Positions 16,968 to 28,390 of a DNA stretch of 64,000 nucleotides are shown here, piece by piece. The stretch lies in the NCBI RefSeq assembly GCF_030732065.1, contig NZ_JAVBHX010000002.1, positions 369,904 through 433,903 of the forward strand, written 5' to 3'. The position numbers were made by a program, and so were the translations under genes. Positions within the stretch are counted from its first letter, which is position 1. The number at the start of each line of letters is the position of its first letter. This DNA comes from Oceanimonas aquatica (GTDB lineage Bacteria; Pseudomonadota; Gammaproteobacteria; Enterobacterales; Aeromonadaceae). Under the pieces are notes generated by a model, which searched no databases, was not told where the DNA came from, and worked only from the letters and a program-made list of their open reading frames with translations.

Positions 16968-18296
16968 TTAAGCGCCCCGGGCAACCTGCGTGCCAGGTGC
17001 CCACTCCAGCTGCCAGCCGGTCTGGCCGGGTTCAGCGGCGTAGTCGGCGCACACAAACAAACCCACGGCGGCAACCAGCTTGTCTTTGTGCATCAGTAGC
17101 GGCACCCGCGGCCGCTGCCAGGGAGGCACGCCGTATTCCTGCCAGAGTTTTTTCAGTGGCCGTGAGCCGCTGCGGCCGACCGGCTGTGCTCGCAGACCGG
17201 TTACACCAAAGGCAATATGCAGTTCGTTCAGTGGCAGATCACCGCGAATAACCGCTTCACCCCGATCACGACGCATACGTAACCGGCCCACGCCCAGATC
17301 CTCCCATTGCTCGGGCTCAATAAGCGCAAGCGCAACCGGCTGTTCCTTTAATTCAGGCACGTAAAGATGTTGCTGATAACGCCGCAGGGTTTTCCCGCCA
17401 ATATCAAGCACAGGATCGGCATCCGCCCGGGCCAGCGCCAGCTCGGTCCAGGCCACCTCCAGCTGACTGCGGCTCAAGTGCAGGCCTCGCTTACTCAGCC
17501 AGTGGCGCAGGGCATTGTTACGCCGGGCCGGGCCGAGTTGCTCAAGGCCGGCAATGCTGAGGCCGTTGGCGGGGGTTTCAAGCTCCCTTAAATCCTGCTC
17601 TGCCAGTGCCTGAGCCAGCTCCAGCTGCTCGGCGCACAATTCGGCACTGCGGCTGGCGGTGCGGGCAAAGGCCGGCCACTGGGCCAGCAGGCGGGGCAGA
17701 ATGTCATTACGCAGAAAGTTGCGGTCAAAGCGGTTGTCGGCATTGGAAGGGTCTTCCACCCAGCTTAAGCCTTGCTCGGTGGCAAAGCTTTCAAGCTCGT
17801 TGCGGGATAGCTGCAACAAGGGCCGCAACTGCACGCCTCGTCCCAGCGGCTTGCTGGCAGGCATCGCGGCCAGCCCTTTGATGCCGGCGCCGCGTTTCAG
17901 CGCCAGCAGCAGGGTCTCGGCCTGATCGTCCAGGTGATGACCGGTGAGCAGGGCTGCTCCCGCGGGCAGCTCGGCAGCCAGGGCCGCATAACGGGCATTT
18001 CGGGCGGCAGCCTCCGTGCTCACTCGCGGTCCGGTGTCCACTTTGACCCTCAGCACCCGGAAAGGCACGCCCAGGCGTTCGGCCACTTGCCGGCAGTGCG
18101 CCGGCCAGGCTTCGGCCACCGCCTGCAGGCCATGGTGCACATGCAGGGCAACCAGTTCACGCTGCTGTTCGGTGGCCAGTCGTGCCGTCAGCGCCAGCAG
18201 CACGGTGGAGTCGAGACCGCCGCTGTAGGCCACATACAAGGGGCCTTCGGGCGCATGTGTGTTCAGACAAAGGCGCAGATGCTCATACGGGGTCAT
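16968..18296 (-). CDS. tilS: tRNA(Ile)-lysidine synthetase
   Basis: Converts C34 of the minor tRNAIle(CAU) to lysidine, changing its decoding from AUG to AUA; essential in bacteria. The protein of 442 residues carries the N-type ATP pyrophosphatase P-loop SGGLDS at residues 25-30, GHHLDDQAET and NADNRFDRNFLRN, then the C-terminal substrate domain. The ATG at 18296 overlaps the stop of the diguanylate cyclase gene as ATGA, with GGAGG seven bases upstream; a GTG two codons earlier is the alternative. In E. coli tilS also follows the accA region, so location supports the call. Confidence 0.94.
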   Translation of the reverse strand: MTPYEHLRLCLNTHAPEGPLYVAYSGGLDSTVLLALTARLATEQQRELVALHVHHGLQAVAEAWPAHCRQVAERLGVPFRVLRVKVDTGPRVSTEAAARNARYAALAAELPAGAALLTGHHLDDQAETLLLALKRGAGIKGLAAMPASKPLGRGVQLRPLLQLSRNELESFATEQGLSWVEDPSNADNRFDRNFLRNDILPRLLAQWPAFARTASRSAELCAEQLELAQALAEQDLRELETPANGLSIAGLEQLGPARRNNALRHWLSKRGLHLSRSQLEVAWTELALARADADPVLDIGGKTLRRYQQHLYVPELKEQPVALALIEPEQWEDLGVGRLRMRRDRGEAVIRGDLPLNELHIAFGVTGLRAQPVGRSGSRPLKKLWQEYGVPPWQRPRVPLLMHKDKLVAAVGLFVCADYAAEPGQTGWQLEWAPGTQVARGA

Positions 18297-21190
18297 GACC
18301 ACACCTCCACACGGTTGCGGCCATTGTTTTTGGCCCGGTACAGCGCCTGATCCGCCTGCGCCAGCAGCCGGTCTGTACTGCCGGCACCGCCTGCATCGGC
18401 CAGCCCCAGTGAAATGGTCAGGCTCAGGCCTTCGGCAATCGGGCTGCAGTCCAGTTCGGCCACCGCCTGGCGAATACGCTCACAAATACGGGTGGCGTCC
18501 TTCAGGCTGGTATCGGGAAACAGCAGGGTGAACTCCTCACCGCCCCAGCGGGCGACCTTGTCCTGAGCGCGCACCTGCACTCTCAGCACCCGCGCCACCG
18601 CCGTGATGGCCTCGTCTCCCACATTGTGGGACCACTGATCGTTCACGCGCTTGAAGTGATCGATGTCCACCACCGCCAGACAAAGGCCGTTGCCGCCGGG
18701 ATCAACCTGGCCATAGGCTGTCGCCAGCCAGTCATCAAAGGCCCGCCGGTTGGCCAAGCCGGTTAACTGGTCTTCCCGCGCCTGGCGCTCAAAGGCCTGG
18801 GTTTGCTGTTGCAGGGCCTGCGTTTTTTCATCCACCAGTCGCCGAAGGGTGCTGGCATTGCGTTTCAGCATGCGCAGACGCAGCTGAAACAGCGCCCAGA
18901 TAAGCCAGAGACCGACAACACCAACCAGGCCCCAGAATACAGGACGCTGCCAGAAAAACGGCGCAATACTGAAGCTCAGGCTGGCTTCCCGGTGACTCCA
19001 GGAGCTGTAGGGGTAAGAGGCCGCCACCTTAAGCCGGTAATGTCCCGGGGCCAGGTTGGTGTATTCCGCCAGGTTCTGCCCGCCGCGCGCCACCCATTCC
19101 TTGTCAAACCCTTCCAGCCGGGTACGGTAACGAATGCGCTCGGGCATCACATAGCCCAGACCGGCAAACTCAATTTGTATGCGATCGCTGCCGGCGGGCA
19201 GGGTCAGGGGCTGCGTTGGCATGACGGCCATGCCGTTGACACGAATGTCTTCCAGCACCACCGGCAGGTTATTTGGCACCAGACTGGCCAGCCGGTTTGG
19301 CTGCACTCGCGCTACCCCCACGGCGGTGGCAATCCACACACTGCCGTCGGGGGCCAAAGTGGCCGCCGGCCCCGAGCCGCCATTGGCCTGACTGCTGGCT
19401 ATGCCATCCCCTTCGCCAAACAGTTCAAAGGGAATGGTGTCGAGCTCGCCGTCTGCTGCCCGGTGTGCCTGCTGCAAATCCAGTCTCAGAATGCCCCGGT
19501 TGGTGGTCAGCCAGAGCCCGCCTTGCTGATCGGCCACCGGCTGAAACATTTTTTCGATGGGCAAGCCCTGCGGCCGGCCGACCATGGACAGACTGTCATC
19601 CCGGTAGCGGTAACGCAGCAGGCCGCGATCGGTGGCAATCCATACCGCATCGCTGCCCGGCTGCTGATAAAAGCCAAAGGCATATTCGGCATTTTCCTGA
19701 CTGTGCAGATCAAGGGCCCGAATGTGCGCCGGGTTTCCTTGTCGAATAATGGCCGCCCCCACTCCGGTACCTACCCAGATATCACCATTATTGGCCTGAT
19801 GCAGGGCCATGACAAATTCCCCCGGCAGGCCATCTTGCTTGCCATAGGTGGTCACGCGGCCCTGATGCAGCCGGCTCAAGCCGGAGGCCGTGCCTACCCA
19901 CAGGCTGCCATCCCGGGCCGGCAGTATGGCGCGCACTTCATCGGCGCTGAGGCCCTGTTTCCGGTCAATAATCACCGGTTCCCGGCCGGGCTTCAGGCCG
20001 ACAAGGCCATGGGTATAGGTACCCAGCCAGAGGGTATTGCCCTGCCGGGCCAGGCTCAGAATGGATGGCGCCTTGCCGTCGGGCAGCTTGACCGGCAGCG
20101 GCCGTACACCGCTGGCATTGATAAGACTCAGGCCATTGCTGGTACCCACCCAGATACGCCCCTTGTCATCGGCCAGCACAGTGCGCACATAGTTGCCCGA
20201 GAGCCCCTGCTCCTGGGTAAAGCTGGTAAAGGGCGCATCACGCAGGCGCAACAGGCCGCCATTGGTGCCCACCCAGATATTGTCTTCGGTGTCCTGCAGC
20301 AACGACAATACCCGGTTGTCGGGCAGCCCCTGCGCCATGCCCATCCGCTCCAGCCCGTAACTTCCCAGCCGCACCAGCCCCCGGTCGGTGGTGCCAATCC
20401 ACAGGTCGCCGGCGCTGTCCTGCAGCAGGCTGCTGATGGCCTCACCAGCCAGTTGCGGATGAAGCTGAGCAAAACCGCCGTGCTCGTCGCTGCCATACAG
20501 CCCCCGCCCCGAGCCCACCAGCAACTGGCCCTTCCGCGTTTGCAGCAGCGCCAGTACGGGGACGGCGGGGATCTGCTCGCTCACGGTGATCTTCTGGCCG
20601 GCCCCGATCACCGCCAGCCCCTGAGACGTACCCGCCCAGATCCGTCCGTCCGTGGTCTGCAATAACCGATACACGGCAAGCCCGGGCAGCCCCTGGGGTG
20701 AAGAGAAATGATGCTGTTGGCCCTCGGCATCACGCATATAGATGCCGTCGCCTTCGGTGGCAAACCATAACCGGCCCTGCCGGTCACGCAGCACATGATT
20801 GACCATGGCGGGCAGGCTTGCCCGGGGCTGCCACCCTGGATGCTGATAACGGCTGAAGCCACCCCGGGCACCGGCCACCAGCAGGCCGTCACCGTCCAGG
20901 GTCAGGCCGCGAATACCGGAGTCGGGCAGGCCGGTTTGCTCTCCGCGCACAAAGGTGTGAAAGCCGCGCCCGTTGTAGCGGGACACCCCTTCCCAGGTGG
21001 CAAACCAGAGGTAACCTTCGGGGGTCTGCGCCATGCTGTTGATGCTGTTGTGCGGCAGGCCGTTACGAGTATTCCAGCTGTCCTGGTAGTAATCCTTCAG
21101 TGGCGAGTCGGCGGCCGCCACCGGCCAGGCCAGCAACAGGCAACAAAGGCAGGCGGGCAACAGCAAGCGGCAAAGACGCATATAAGACAT
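18293..21190 (-). CDS. Membrane diguanylate cyclase with periplasmic beta-propeller sensor
   Basis: Predicted to make cyclic di-GMP in response to a periplasmic signal. Order: signal peptide (LLLPACLCCLLLAWPVAAA), two-component-regulator propeller repeats with recurrent LWFAT/IWVGT/LWIGT blades over about 600 residues, a Y_Y_Y domain (YRTRLEGFDKEWV, GHYRLKVAAS), one membrane helix (FWGLVGVVGLWLIWALF), a coiled coil, and a GGDEF domain with active-site GGEEF and DQLTGLANRRAFDDWL. An RxxD inhibitory site is not obvious. The start is uncertain: ATG at 21190 or 21181; the longer frame to 21376 translates a repeat and is rejected. It overlaps tilS by four bases. Confidence 0.9.
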   Translation of the reverse strand: MSYMRLCRLLLPACLCCLLLAWPVAAADSPLKDYYQDSWNTRNGLPHNSINSMAQTPEGYLWFATWEGVSRYNGRGFHTFVRGEQTGLPDSGIRGLTLDGDGLLVAGARGGFSRYQHPGWQPRASLPAMVNHVLRDRQGRLWFATEGDGIYMRDAEGQQHHFSSPQGLPGLAVYRLLQTTDGRIWAGTSQGLAVIGAGQKITVSEQIPAVPVLALLQTRKGQLLVGSGRGLYGSDEHGGFAQLHPQLAGEAISSLLQDSAGDLWIGTTDRGLVRLGSYGLERMGMAQGLPDNRVLSLLQDTEDNIWVGTNGGLLRLRDAPFTSFTQEQGLSGNYVRTVLADDKGRIWVGTSNGLSLINASGVRPLPVKLPDGKAPSILSLARQGNTLWLGTYTHGLVGLKPGREPVIIDRKQGLSADEVRAILPARDGSLWVGTASGLSRLHQGRVTTYGKQDGLPGEFVMALHQANNGDIWVGTGVGAAIIRQGNPAHIRALDLHSQENAEYAFGFYQQPGSDAVWIATDRGLLRYRYRDDSLSMVGRPQGLPIEKMFQPVADQQGGLWLTTNRGILRLDLQQAHRAADGELDTIPFELFGEGDGIASSQANGGSGPAATLAPDGSVWIATAVGVARVQPNRLASLVPNNLPVVLEDIRVNGMAVMPTQPLTLPAGSDRIQIEFAGLGYVMPERIRYRTRLEGFDKEWVARGGQNLAEYTNLAPGHYRLKVAASYPYSSWSHREASLSFSIAPFFWQRPVFWGLVGVVGLWLIWALFQLRLRMLKRNASTLRRLVDEKTQALQQQTQAFERQAREDQLTGLANRRAFDDWLATAYGQVDPGGNGLCLAVVDIDHFKRVNDQWSHNVGDEAITAVARVLRVQVRAQDKVARWGGEEFTLLFPDTSLKDATRICERIRQAVAELDCSPIAEGLSLTISLGLADAGGAGSTDRLLAQADQALYRAKNNGRNRVEVWS

Positions 21191-21280
21191 ATCCCTGGCA
21201 AATAGTTCCATTTCGAGCCGAAATATAACAGTTTTTAAACAGCGGGCGTGAACCAAGATAAAACGGGGATGATCAAGGAA

Positions 21281-21307
21281 AAGAAAAAGCGCCCGAAAGA
21301 GCGCTTT
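21281..21307 (-). terminator. Probable terminator of accA
   Basis: On the minus strand AAAGCGC TCTTTCG GGCGCTTT is followed by TTCTTTT. It lies 126 bases after the accA stop and about 90 bases before the diguanylate cyclase start, so that gene probably has its own promoter in the short space between. Confidence 0.75.
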
Positions 21308-21336
21308 AGTTTGATGACAAAACCGCTCTGAAGACT

Positions 21337-21405
21337 CGTCACCCCCGCGCAGGCGGGGGTCCATGACATATTGCACTGGACTCCCGCCTTCGCGGGAGTG
21401 ACGAC
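21337..21405. repeat. Family C-like double palindrome
   Basis: Two adjacent hairpins, CACCCCCGCGCAGGCGGGGGT and ACTCCCGCCTTCGCGGGAGT, flanked by CGTC and GACG. The element is of the dispersed CGTCAC...GTGACG type. Translated, it gives the spurious peptide MDPRLRGGD. Confidence 0.75.
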
Positions 21406-21432
21406 AGAGAAAACGAAGGTTTGTCAGCAGTC

Positions 21433-22389
21433 TTAGCAGTAGCCGTATTTCATCAGGCGCTGGTAGCGCTGCTCAAGCAGGGTGTCGGTGTCGAGCTGCT
21501 CCAGATCGGCCAGATCGGCAATCAGCCGTTCCTTCAGGCGCTCGGCGGTGAGCAGCGGGTTGCTGTGGGCGCCACCCATGGGCTCTTCCACCACATTGTC
21601 GATCAGCCCCAGCTCGTGAATGCGACCGGCGGTAATGCCCATGGCCTCGGCAGCCACGGAGGCCTTGTCGGCGCTCTTCCACAGAATGGAGGCACAGCCT
21701 TCCGGAGAGATCACCGAATAGGTGGAATACTGCAGCATGTTCACGCGGTCACCCACGCCAATGGCCAGGGCGCCGCCGGAGCCACCCTCGCCCACCACGG
21801 TGCAGATAATGGGGGTCTTGAGGCCGGACATCACCTTGAGGTTGCGGGCAATGGCTTCACTCTGGCCACGCTCTTCCGCCCCCACGCCCGGATAGGCTCC
21901 GGGGGTATCGATAAAGGTGAGAATGGGCATTTTGAAACGCTCGGCCATTTCCATCAGGCGCAGGGCCTTGCGGTAGCCTTCCGGACGGGGCATGCCAAAG
22001 TTGCGCTTGATCTTTTCCTTGGTCTCGCGGCCCTTCTGATGGCCAATCACCATCACAGGACGGCCTTCAAAGCGGGCCACACCGCCCACAATGGCCTTGT
22101 CGTCGGCATAGGCACGGTCGCCGGCCAGCTCGTCGAACTCGCCAAACATCAGCTCCAGGTAGTCCTGGGTGTAGGGGCGGCGCGGATGGCGGGCCAGCTG
22201 GGAGATCTGCCAGGGACCCAGGTTGCCAAAGACCTTTTTGGTCAGCTCGTCACGCTTGGTTTCCAGGCGGCCGATCTCTTCGTCCAGGTCAATATCGAGG
22301 CCTTCGCCTTCGCCCACGTGACGAAGTTCTTCAATCTGGGCCTGAAGCTCGGCGATGGGTTGTTCAAAATCCAGAAAATGGTGGCTCAT
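21433..22389 (-). CDS. accA: Acetyl-CoA carboxylase carboxyltransferase alpha subunit
   Basis: With AccD it transfers the carboxyl group from biotin to acetyl-CoA, making malonyl-CoA for fatty acid synthesis. The 318 residues equal the family length (E. coli 319). Visible blocks: [18 protein letters not shown] at the start, [68 protein letters not shown] (in parts), and [14 protein letters not shown]. It starts nine bases after the dnaE stop on the minus strand, the usual dnaE-accA arrangement. A terminator follows at 21281-21307. Confidence 0.97.
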   Translation of the reverse strand: MSHHFLDFEQPIAELQAQIEELRHVGEGEGLDIDLDEEIGRLETKRDELTKKVFGNLGPWQISQLARHPRRPYTQDYLELMFGEFDELAGDRAYADDKAIVGGVARFEGRPVMVIGHQKGRETKEKIKRNFGMPRPEGYRKALRLMEMAERFKMPILTFIDTPGAYPGVGAEERGQSEAIARNLKVMSGLKTPIICTVVGEGGSGGALAIGVGDRVNMLQYSTYSVISPEGCASILWKSADKASVAAEAMGITAGRIHELGLIDNVVEEPMGGAHSNPLLTAERLKERLIADLADLEQLDTDTLLEQRYQRLMKYGYC

Positions 22390-22398
22390 GGCTGCCCT

Positions 22399-25300
22399 CT
22401 AGTCAAAAATCAGTTCGACCTTGTCCGGTCCCAGCAAGCCCCTGAGCGATTCCAGCATCTGGTCGGTGGGGGTTACCCGCCACTCGGTGCCCAGAGTGAG
22501 CTCGGCTCTTGCGCCGGGTCGGTTATAGGTCACACGCACAGGACATACGCCCGCCCTTACCGGCGTGAGTATGTCCAGCAATTGAGTAAAAAAGCCCTGA
22601 TCGATGCGGCTTTTGTCTATGTACAATGCGAGCCCGCGGGCAAACCGCTCCCGGGCATCGCTGATATCCAGTACTTCCCTGGCCGACATTTTAAGGCCAC
22701 CGGAGAAGTCGTCAAAGCTGACCTGTCCACTGATGACCAGAATTTTATCTTTTTCCAGCAAAGACTCATAGCGTTCCAGTGCATCGGAGAACAGGGTCAC
22801 GTCGAGCCGGCCGGATTTATCGTCCAGGGTGAGGATGCCCATGCGGTTGCCCCGCTTGGTGGTCATCACTCTGGATGCAATCACCAGCCCCGCCACCGTA
22901 CTGATGCGGTCGCGGCCGCCGGGCTGTACTTCGTTAAGCCGGCCGCTGGTGTACTGCCGCAACTCTCTGGCGTACTGGTTGATGGGGTGACCGGTGAGGT
23001 AGAGCCCCAGGGTATCACGCTCACCGTCCAGCCAGATCTTGTCGGGCCAGGGTGTCACGTCGGCAAAAGCGTGCTCAACGTTATCTTCTTCCACCAGTAC
23101 GCCGAACATGTCGCCCTGCCCCAGGGCCTCGGCCTTGGCGTGCTGATCGGCGGCCTTCATGGCTTCTTCCAGGGTCGCCATCAGCGATGCCCGGTGCGGG
23201 CCCAGCCGGTCCATGGCGCCGGACAGGATCAGCTTTTCCATCACCCGCTTGTTGAGCTTTTTCAGATCCACCCGGTTGCAGAAGTCGAACAGATCCCGGA
23301 ACGGGCCGCCCTGCTCTCTTGCTTCCAGTATCGACTCAATGGGCGCCTCACCCACCCCCTTGATGGCCCCAATGCCGTAGACGATATGGCCGTCTTCGTT
23401 CACGGTAAAACGATAGCGCCCGGTGTTCACATCGGGCGGGATCAGGGTCAGCCCCATGCGCTGGCATTCGTCCACCAGGGTCACCACCTTGTCGGTGTTG
23501 TCCATGTCGGCAGTCATAACCGCCGCCATAAACTCGGCCGGATAGTGGGTTTTCAGCCACAGGGTCTGGTAGGAGACCAGCGCATAGGCGGCGGAGTGCG
23601 ACTTGTTGAAACCGTAACCGGCGAATTTCTCCACCAGGTCAAAGATTTTCATCGCCAGTTCGCCGTCGATGCCGTTGGCCACGGCCCCCGCCTCAAAGCC
23701 GGCCCGCTGCTTGGCCATTTCCTCGGGTTTCTTTTTACCCATGGCCCGGCGCAGCAGGTCGGCGCCACCGAGGGAATAGCCCGCCAGCACCTGAGCTATC
23801 TGCATTACCTGTTCCTGATACAGAATAATGCCGTAGGTCGGCTCAAGAATGGGCTTGAGGGAGTCGTGCTGCCACTGTTCGTCGGGGTAGGACACCGCCT
23901 CGCGGCCGTGCTTGCGGTCGATGAAGTTGTCCACCATGCCCGACTGCAGCGGGCCCGGGCGAAACAGCGCCACCAGAGCGATCATGTCTTCAAAGCAGTC
24001 CGGCTGCAGCCGCTTGATCAGATCCTTCATGCCCCGGGATTCGAGCTGGAACACCGCCGTGGTTTCATAGCGCTTGAGCAGCTGGAACGAAGGCTTGTCG
24101 TGAATGGGAATAGCGGCAATGTCGACGGGCGGCTTGCCTTCTTTCTCAAGCCTGGGATTGATCATGCCCAGCGCCCAGTCGATGATGGTGAGCGTACGCA
24201 GGCCGAGAAAGTCAAACTTCACCAGGCCGGCGGACTCCACGTCGTTCTTGTCGAACTGGGTCACCGGGTGATGCCCTTCGGCATCGCAGTACAGGGGCGC
24301 AAAGTCGGTGATTTTGGTGGGGGCGATCACCACGCCACCGGCGTGCTTGCCGGCGTTACGGGTCACCCCTTCTAGAATGCGGGCCATATCGATCAGCGCC
24401 CGCACTTCTTCGTCCTGATCGTACAGTTCGGGCAGCTTGGGCTCGACCTCAAAGGCCTTGGCCAGGGTCATGCCGGGATCGGGCGGGATCAGCTTGGATA
24501 TGCGATCAACAAAGCCGTAGGGATGGCCCAGCACCCGGCCCACGTCGCGCACCACCGCCTTGGCGGCCATGGTGCCGAACGTAATGATCTGGGATACCGC
24601 ATCGCGACCGTAAAGCTCGGCCACGTGATCGATCACCTCGTCGCGTCTGTCCATGCAGAAGTCGACGTCAAAGTCGGGCATGGACACCCGCTCGGGGTTC
24701 AGAAAGCGTTCAAACAGCAGATCAAATTCGAGCGGGTCAAGATCGGTAATTTTCAGCGCATAGGCCACCAAGGAGCCGGCACCGGAGCCCCGGCCCGGGC
24801 CCACGGGAATGCCGTTGTCCTTGGACCACTGAATAAACTCCATCACGATCAGGAAGTAACCCGGAAAGCCCATCTGGTTGATCACCTGAAGCTCTATTCT
24901 CAGGCGGTCGTCATATTCCCCGCGCTTGTCGGCGCGCACCTGCGGATCCGGGAACAGAAATTCCAGCCGCTCTTCCAGCCCTTCTTCCGAGCGCTTGACC
25001 AGAAAGTCTTCAATGCTCATGTCACCGGTGGGAAAGTCCGGCAAAAAGTATTCGCCCAGGCGCACCGTCACGTTGCAACGCTTGGCGATCTCCACGCTGT
25101 TTTCCAGCGCTTCGGGAATGTCGGCAAACAGCTCGGCCATTTCTTCCGGGCTTTTCAGGTATTGCTCGGGGCTGTAGCGTTTGGGCCGGCGCTTGTCGTC
25201 CAGGGTGTAGCCGTCGTGAATGGCCACTCGAATTTCGTGGGCATCGAAGTCGTCTTTATTAAGGAATACCACTTCGTTGGTGGCCACCACCGGCAGCCGG

Positions 25301-25872
25301 TGTGCCGCCGCCAGCTCCACCGCCATGTGCAGATAGGTTTCTTCGTCGGGCCGGCCGGTGCGCAGCAGCTCCAGATAATAGCGATCAGGGAAATGCTGCC
25401 GGTAAAACGCCAGACAGCGCTCGGTCAGGGCCTGATTACCCTTCAGCAGGTAAGTGCCCACATCACCTTCCCGGCCGCCGGAGAGCAGGATCAGTCCTTC
25501 GCTGTGCTCGGCCAGCCAGTCTTTGTCGATCACCGGTCTGTGCTGAATATGTCCCCGCAGGTAGGCTTTGGAGATCAGCAGGGTAATATTCTGGTAGCCG
25601 GTGTTGTCCATGGCCAGCAGCGTAAGCCGGAACAACTGCTCGCCCATTTCCTCGCTTTGTACCCAGAAGTCGGCGCCCACCAGGGGTTTGAGCCCTTTTT
25701 TATGGGCATCGCCGTAAAAGCGCACCAGGCCGCACAGGTTCATCTCGTCGGTCAGGGCCAGGGCCGGATAGCCCTGCTCCTGCACTCGTCCGGTGATGGG
25801 ACCAATTTTGGCCAGCCCGTCCACCATGGAAAAGTCGGAGTGAATACGCAGATGAATAAAACTCGGGGTCAT
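22399..25872 (-). CDS. dnaE: DNA polymerase III alpha subunit
   Basis: The replicative polymerase subunit. The 1157 residues match E. coli (1160). The N-terminal PHP domain starts [16 protein letters not shown]. The palm carries [17 protein letters not shown] around residue 400 and the third catalytic aspartate in [38 protein letters not shown] and [11 protein letters not shown] are family signatures. A clamp-binding motif GQGDMF lies near residue 920, followed by an OB fold. It overlaps rnhB by four bases and precedes accA, the standard gammaproteobacterial order. Confidence 0.98.
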   Translation of the reverse strand: MTPSFIHLRIHSDFSMVDGLAKIGPITGRVQEQGYPALALTDEMNLCGLVRFYGDAHKKGLKPLVGADFWVQSEEMGEQLFRLTLLAMDNTGYQNITLLISKAYLRGHIQHRPVIDKDWLAEHSEGLILLSGGREGDVGTYLLKGNQALTERCLAFYRQHFPDRYYLELLRTGRPDEETYLHMAVELAAAHRLPVVATNEVVFLNKDDFDAHEIRVAIHDGYTLDDKRRPKRYSPEQYLKSPEEMAELFADIPEALENSVEIAKRCNVTVRLGEYFLPDFPTGDMSIEDFLVKRSEEGLEERLEFLFPDPQVRADKRGEYDDRLRIELQVINQMGFPGYFLIVMEFIQWSKDNGIPVGPGRGSGAGSLVAYALKITDLDPLEFDLLFERFLNPERVSMPDFDVDFCMDRRDEVIDHVAELYGRDAVSQIITFGTMAAKAVVRDVGRVLGHPYGFVDRISKLIPPDPGMTLAKAFEVEPKLPELYDQDEEVRALIDMARILEGVTRNAGKHAGGVVIAPTKITDFAPLYCDAEGHHPVTQFDKNDVESAGLVKFDFLGLRTLTIIDWALGMINPRLEKEGKPPVDIAAIPIHDKPSFQLLKRYETTAVFQLESRGMKDLIKRLQPDCFEDMIALVALFRPGPLQSGMVDNFIDRKHGREAVSYPDEQWQHDSLKPILEPTYGIILYQEQVMQIAQVLAGYSLGGADLLRRAMGKKKPEEMAKQRAGFEAGAVANGIDGELAMKIFDLVEKFAGYGFNKSHSAAYALVSYQTLWLKTHYPAEFMAAVMTADMDNTDKVVTLVDECQRMGLTLIPPDVNTGRYRFTVNEDGHIVYGIGAIKGVGEAPIESILEAREQGGPFRDLFDFCNRVDLKKLNKRVMEKLILSGAMDRLGPHRASLMATLEEAMKAADQHAKAEALGQGDMFGVLVEEDNVEHAFADVTPWPDKIWLDGERDTLGLYLTGHPINQYARELRQYTSGRLNEVQPGGRDRISTVAGLVIASRVMTTKRGNRMGILTLDDKSGRLDVTLFSDALERYESLLEKDKILVISGQVSFDDFSGGLKMSAREVLDISDARERFARGLALYIDKSRIDQGFFTQLLDILTPVRAGVCPVRVTYNRPGARAELTLGTEWRVTPTDQMLESLRGLLGPDKVELIFD

Positions 25873-26462
25873 GCGCCCTCCAGCGCCCGGGCCACGGGTT
25901 TAAAGCTTTTGCGGTGCTCGGGCAGGGCGCCGTGCTCGGCCAGTGCCGCCAGGTGCTCCTTGGTGGGGTAACCCTTGTGACGGGCAAAGCCGTATTGCGG
26001 ATGCAGGGCATCGAGCGCCAGCATCTCGTTGTCCCGCTCCACCTTGGCCAGAATGGAGGCGGCGCTGATCTCCGCCACTCGGCTGTCGCCCTTTACCACC
26101 GCTTCGGCGGGCATGGGCAAGGCCGGGCAGCGGTTGCCGTCGATAAACACAAAGCCGGGCTGCACCGCCAGCCCCGCCACCGCCCGGGTCATGGCGAGCA
26201 TGGTGGCCTGCAGAATATTCAGCTGATCGATTTCGGCAGCGCTGCAGCGGCCAATGGCCCAGGCCAGCGCATGCTCGCGAATGAGCGGCGCCAGCTTTTC
26301 GCGCTTTTTCTCGCTGATGGTCTTGGAGTCGGCGAGACCCGGAATGGGGTGATTAGGATCAAGAATAACGGCGGCGGTGACCACATCGCCGACCAGGGGC
26401 CCCCGCCCCACTTCGTCGACCCCGGCCACCAGCACACCGCTGGGGTAAATAATGTCGGTCAT
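25869..26462 (-). CDS. rnhB: Ribonuclease HII
   Basis: Cuts RNA in RNA-DNA hybrids, including single misincorporated ribonucleotides. The 197 residues include [16 protein letters not shown] with the first catalytic Asp-Glu pair, [19 protein letters not shown] and the C-terminal [18 protein letters not shown] and [17 protein letters not shown]. Four-base ATGA overlaps link it to lpxB upstream and to dnaE downstream, so translation is probably coupled through all three. Confidence 0.96.
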   Translation of the reverse strand: MTDIIYPSGVLVAGVDEVGRGPLVGDVVTAAVILDPNHPIPGLADSKTISEKKREKLAPLIREHALAWAIGRCSAAEIDQLNILQATMLAMTRAVAGLAVQPGFVFIDGNRCPALPMPAEAVVKGDSRVAEISAASILAKVERDNEMLALDALHPQYGFARHKGYPTKEHLAALAEHGALPEHRKSFKPVARALEGA

Positions 26463-27604
26463 GATTTTCGTGCCAGCTCCAGCACCGCCAGGGCGGCCTG
26501 TTCGTCGGCATTACAGCGAATACGTTTGTGCAGATGGGCAAAGCTTTGCACCAGCTCGCTGGTGTCGTTATCGAGCAGCTTGCCAATTTCGTCGACGATA
26601 TGGCTGGGCGTGCATTCGTGCTGAATCAGCTCGGCCACCAGGGTCTGATCCGCCAGCAGGTTGGGCAGCGACACATGCTCGGTTTTCACCAGGCGCTGGG
26701 CCAGCCAGTAGCTGAAGTCCTTGAGCTTGTAGCCCACCACCATGGGCTTTTTGGCCAGCATGGCCTCCAGGGTAGCGGTGCCCGACGCCAGCAAAATAAC
26801 ATCGGCGGCGGTCATCACCTCGCGGCCACGGCCTTCGATCAGGGTAACCTCAAGCCCGGGCGCGACCCGCTTTTTGATATCGAGAAATTCCTGCCGGCGC
26901 TTTTCGTTGACCAGAGGCACCACAAACTGCAGCTCCGGGTGGCGCACCTTGAGCTGCTTGCAGGCTTCAAGATATACGGGCGTGAGCAGAGTCACTTCGG
27001 CATGGCGGCTGCCCGGCAGCAGGGCCAGATAGCGGCCGTCGGGATCCAGGCCCAGGCGTTCGCGGGCACCCTGTGTGTCGGGCACCAGCGGCATTTGGTC
27101 GGCCAGGGTGTGGCCAATAAAGCGGCAGGGCGCGTCAAAGCGATCGTAAAAGGCTTTTTCAAAGGGCAGGAAGGCCAGCACCATGTCGGTGGCGGCCTTG
27201 ATCTTGTGAATGCGGTTCTGCCGCCAGGCCCATACCGAGGGGCTGACATAATGCACGGTGGCAATGCCCGCCTGTTTGAGCCTGTGCTCCACGCCGATGT
27301 TGAAGTCGGGCGCATCGATACCGATAAACACATCGGGCGGATTATCGGTGAAGTGCTGAATGATGCGCTTGCGAATATTCAGAATGCGCGGCAGCCGGCC
27401 CAGCACTTCCACTATGCCCATTACCGCCAGCTCGTCCATTTCAAACAGCGCACGGCAACCCTCGGCCTGCATTTGCGGGCCGGCGATGCCTTCAAAAATG
27501 GCGTCGGGGTGACGACGGCGCAGCTCACGGATCAGCCCGGCGCCGAGGGTGTCGCCGGAGACTTCACCGGCGACAATACCAATGCGAAGCGGGACGTCAG
27601 GCAC
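26459..27604 (-). CDS. lpxB: Lipid A disaccharide synthase
   Basis: Condenses UDP-diacylglucosamine with lipid X to form the lipid A disaccharide at the inner membrane. The start was placed at a GTG (27604), giving [24 protein letters not shown] and 381 residues, against 382 in E. coli. This start overlaps the lpxA stop by eight bases; the longer frame reaching 27682 lies inside lpxA and was rejected. Motifs: [31 protein letters not shown] and GSRHAEV. The ribosome site is weak, consistent with coupling to lpxA. Confidence 0.95.
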   Translation of the reverse strand: MPDVPLRIGIVAGEVSGDTLGAGLIRELRRRHPDAIFEGIAGPQMQAEGCRALFEMDELAVMGIVEVLGRLPRILNIRKRIIQHFTDNPPDVFIGIDAPDFNIGVEHRLKQAGIATVHYVSPSVWAWRQNRIHKIKAATDMVLAFLPFEKAFYDRFDAPCRFIGHTLADQMPLVPDTQGARERLGLDPDGRYLALLPGSRHAEVTLLTPVYLEACKQLKVRHPELQFVVPLVNEKRRQEFLDIKKRVAPGLEVTLIEGRGREVMTAADVILLASGTATLEAMLAKKPMVVGYKLKDFSYWLAQRLVKTEHVSLPNLLADQTLVAELIQHECTPSHIVDEIGKLLDNDTSELVQSFAHLHKRIRCNADEQAALAVLELARKS

Positions 27605-28388
27605 GGATAATCCCGCGCTCGTTGGCCTTGAGGAAATCGACCATAACGGCGACTTCCGGCTGTTTTTCACCCAGGCTTTCAAGGACAGGCATCACCTCTT
27701 CCACGGTTTTGCCGCTGCGGAACAGCTCCCGGTAGGCCTGCTTGATGGCGGAAATGGCTTCCTTGCTGAAACCCCGGCGGCGCAGGCCTTCGGAGTTGAT
27801 GCCAAAGGGCTTGGCGTAGTGGCCGGCGGCCATGACATAAGGCGGCACGTCTTTATTGAGCGCGGCACAGCCGGCGATAAAGGCGTGGCTGCCCACCCGG
27901 CCAAACTGGTGAATGGCGGCGTGACCACCAAAAATGACATGGTCACCAATGTGCACATGCCCGGCCAGAGTGGCGTTGTTGGCAAAAATGCAGTCGCTGC
28001 CAATGCGGCAGTCGTGGGCCACGTGCACGTTCACCATAAACAGGTTGCGGCTGCCCACTGTGGTGAGGCTTTCATCCTGGGAGGTCCCCCGGTGAAAGGT
28101 GCAGGATTCACGAATGATGTTGTCGTCGCCGATTTCCAGCACGGTGCGTTCGCCGGCGTATTTCTTGTCCTGGCAGTCTTCACCAATGGAGGCAAACTGA
28201 AAAATGCGATTACGCTTGCCGATGCGGGTCGGGCCCTTGATCACCACATGGGAGGCGATTTGACAGTCGTCACCGATTTCAACGTCAGGACCGATCAGGG
28301 TCCAGGGGCCAATCTCCACGCCCTTGCCGATTTTGGCGTCGGGATGGACGATGGCGGTTTCATGGATCACAGCACCTTGTTCACTCAC
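27597..28388 (-). CDS. lpxA: UDP-N-acetylglucosamine O-acyltransferase
   Basis: First step of lipid A synthesis: moves a hydroxyacyl chain from acyl carrier protein to UDP-GlcNAc. The start is a GTG at 28388 with GAGGG upstream, two bases past the fabZ stop, giving 263 residues (E. coli 262). The left-handed beta-helix hexapeptide repeats fill residues 1-190. The catalytic base is His125 in VHVAHDC. Residue 173 is glycine, the chain-length ruler position that in E. coli is Gly and favours long (C14) chains; longer-chain lipid A is therefore inferred here. Confidence 0.96.
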   Translation of the reverse strand: MSEQGAVIHETAIVHPDAKIGKGVEIGPWTLIGPDVEIGDDCQIASHVVIKGPTRIGKRNRIFQFASIGEDCQDKKYAGERTVLEIGDDNIIRESCTFHRGTSQDESLTTVGSRNLFMVNVHVAHDCRIGSDCIFANNATLAGHVHIGDHVIFGGHAAIHQFGRVGSHAFIAGCAALNKDVPPYVMAAGHYAKPFGINSEGLRRRGFSKEAISAIKQAYRELFRSGKTVEEVMPVLESLGEKQPEVAVMVDFLKANERGIIRA

Positions 28389-28390
28389 AC

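Noticed and set aside
21191-21376. N-terminal extension of the diguanylate cyclase (MDPRLRGGD...)
   Set aside because: It translates a palindromic repeat and the accA terminator, and a signal peptide begins downstream.
21421-24375. 984-codon open frame on the plus strand
   Set aside because: It lies entirely antisense to accA and dnaE, has the low-complexity His/Gly/Val-rich look of a shadow frame in GC-rich DNA, and lacks a family match by eye.
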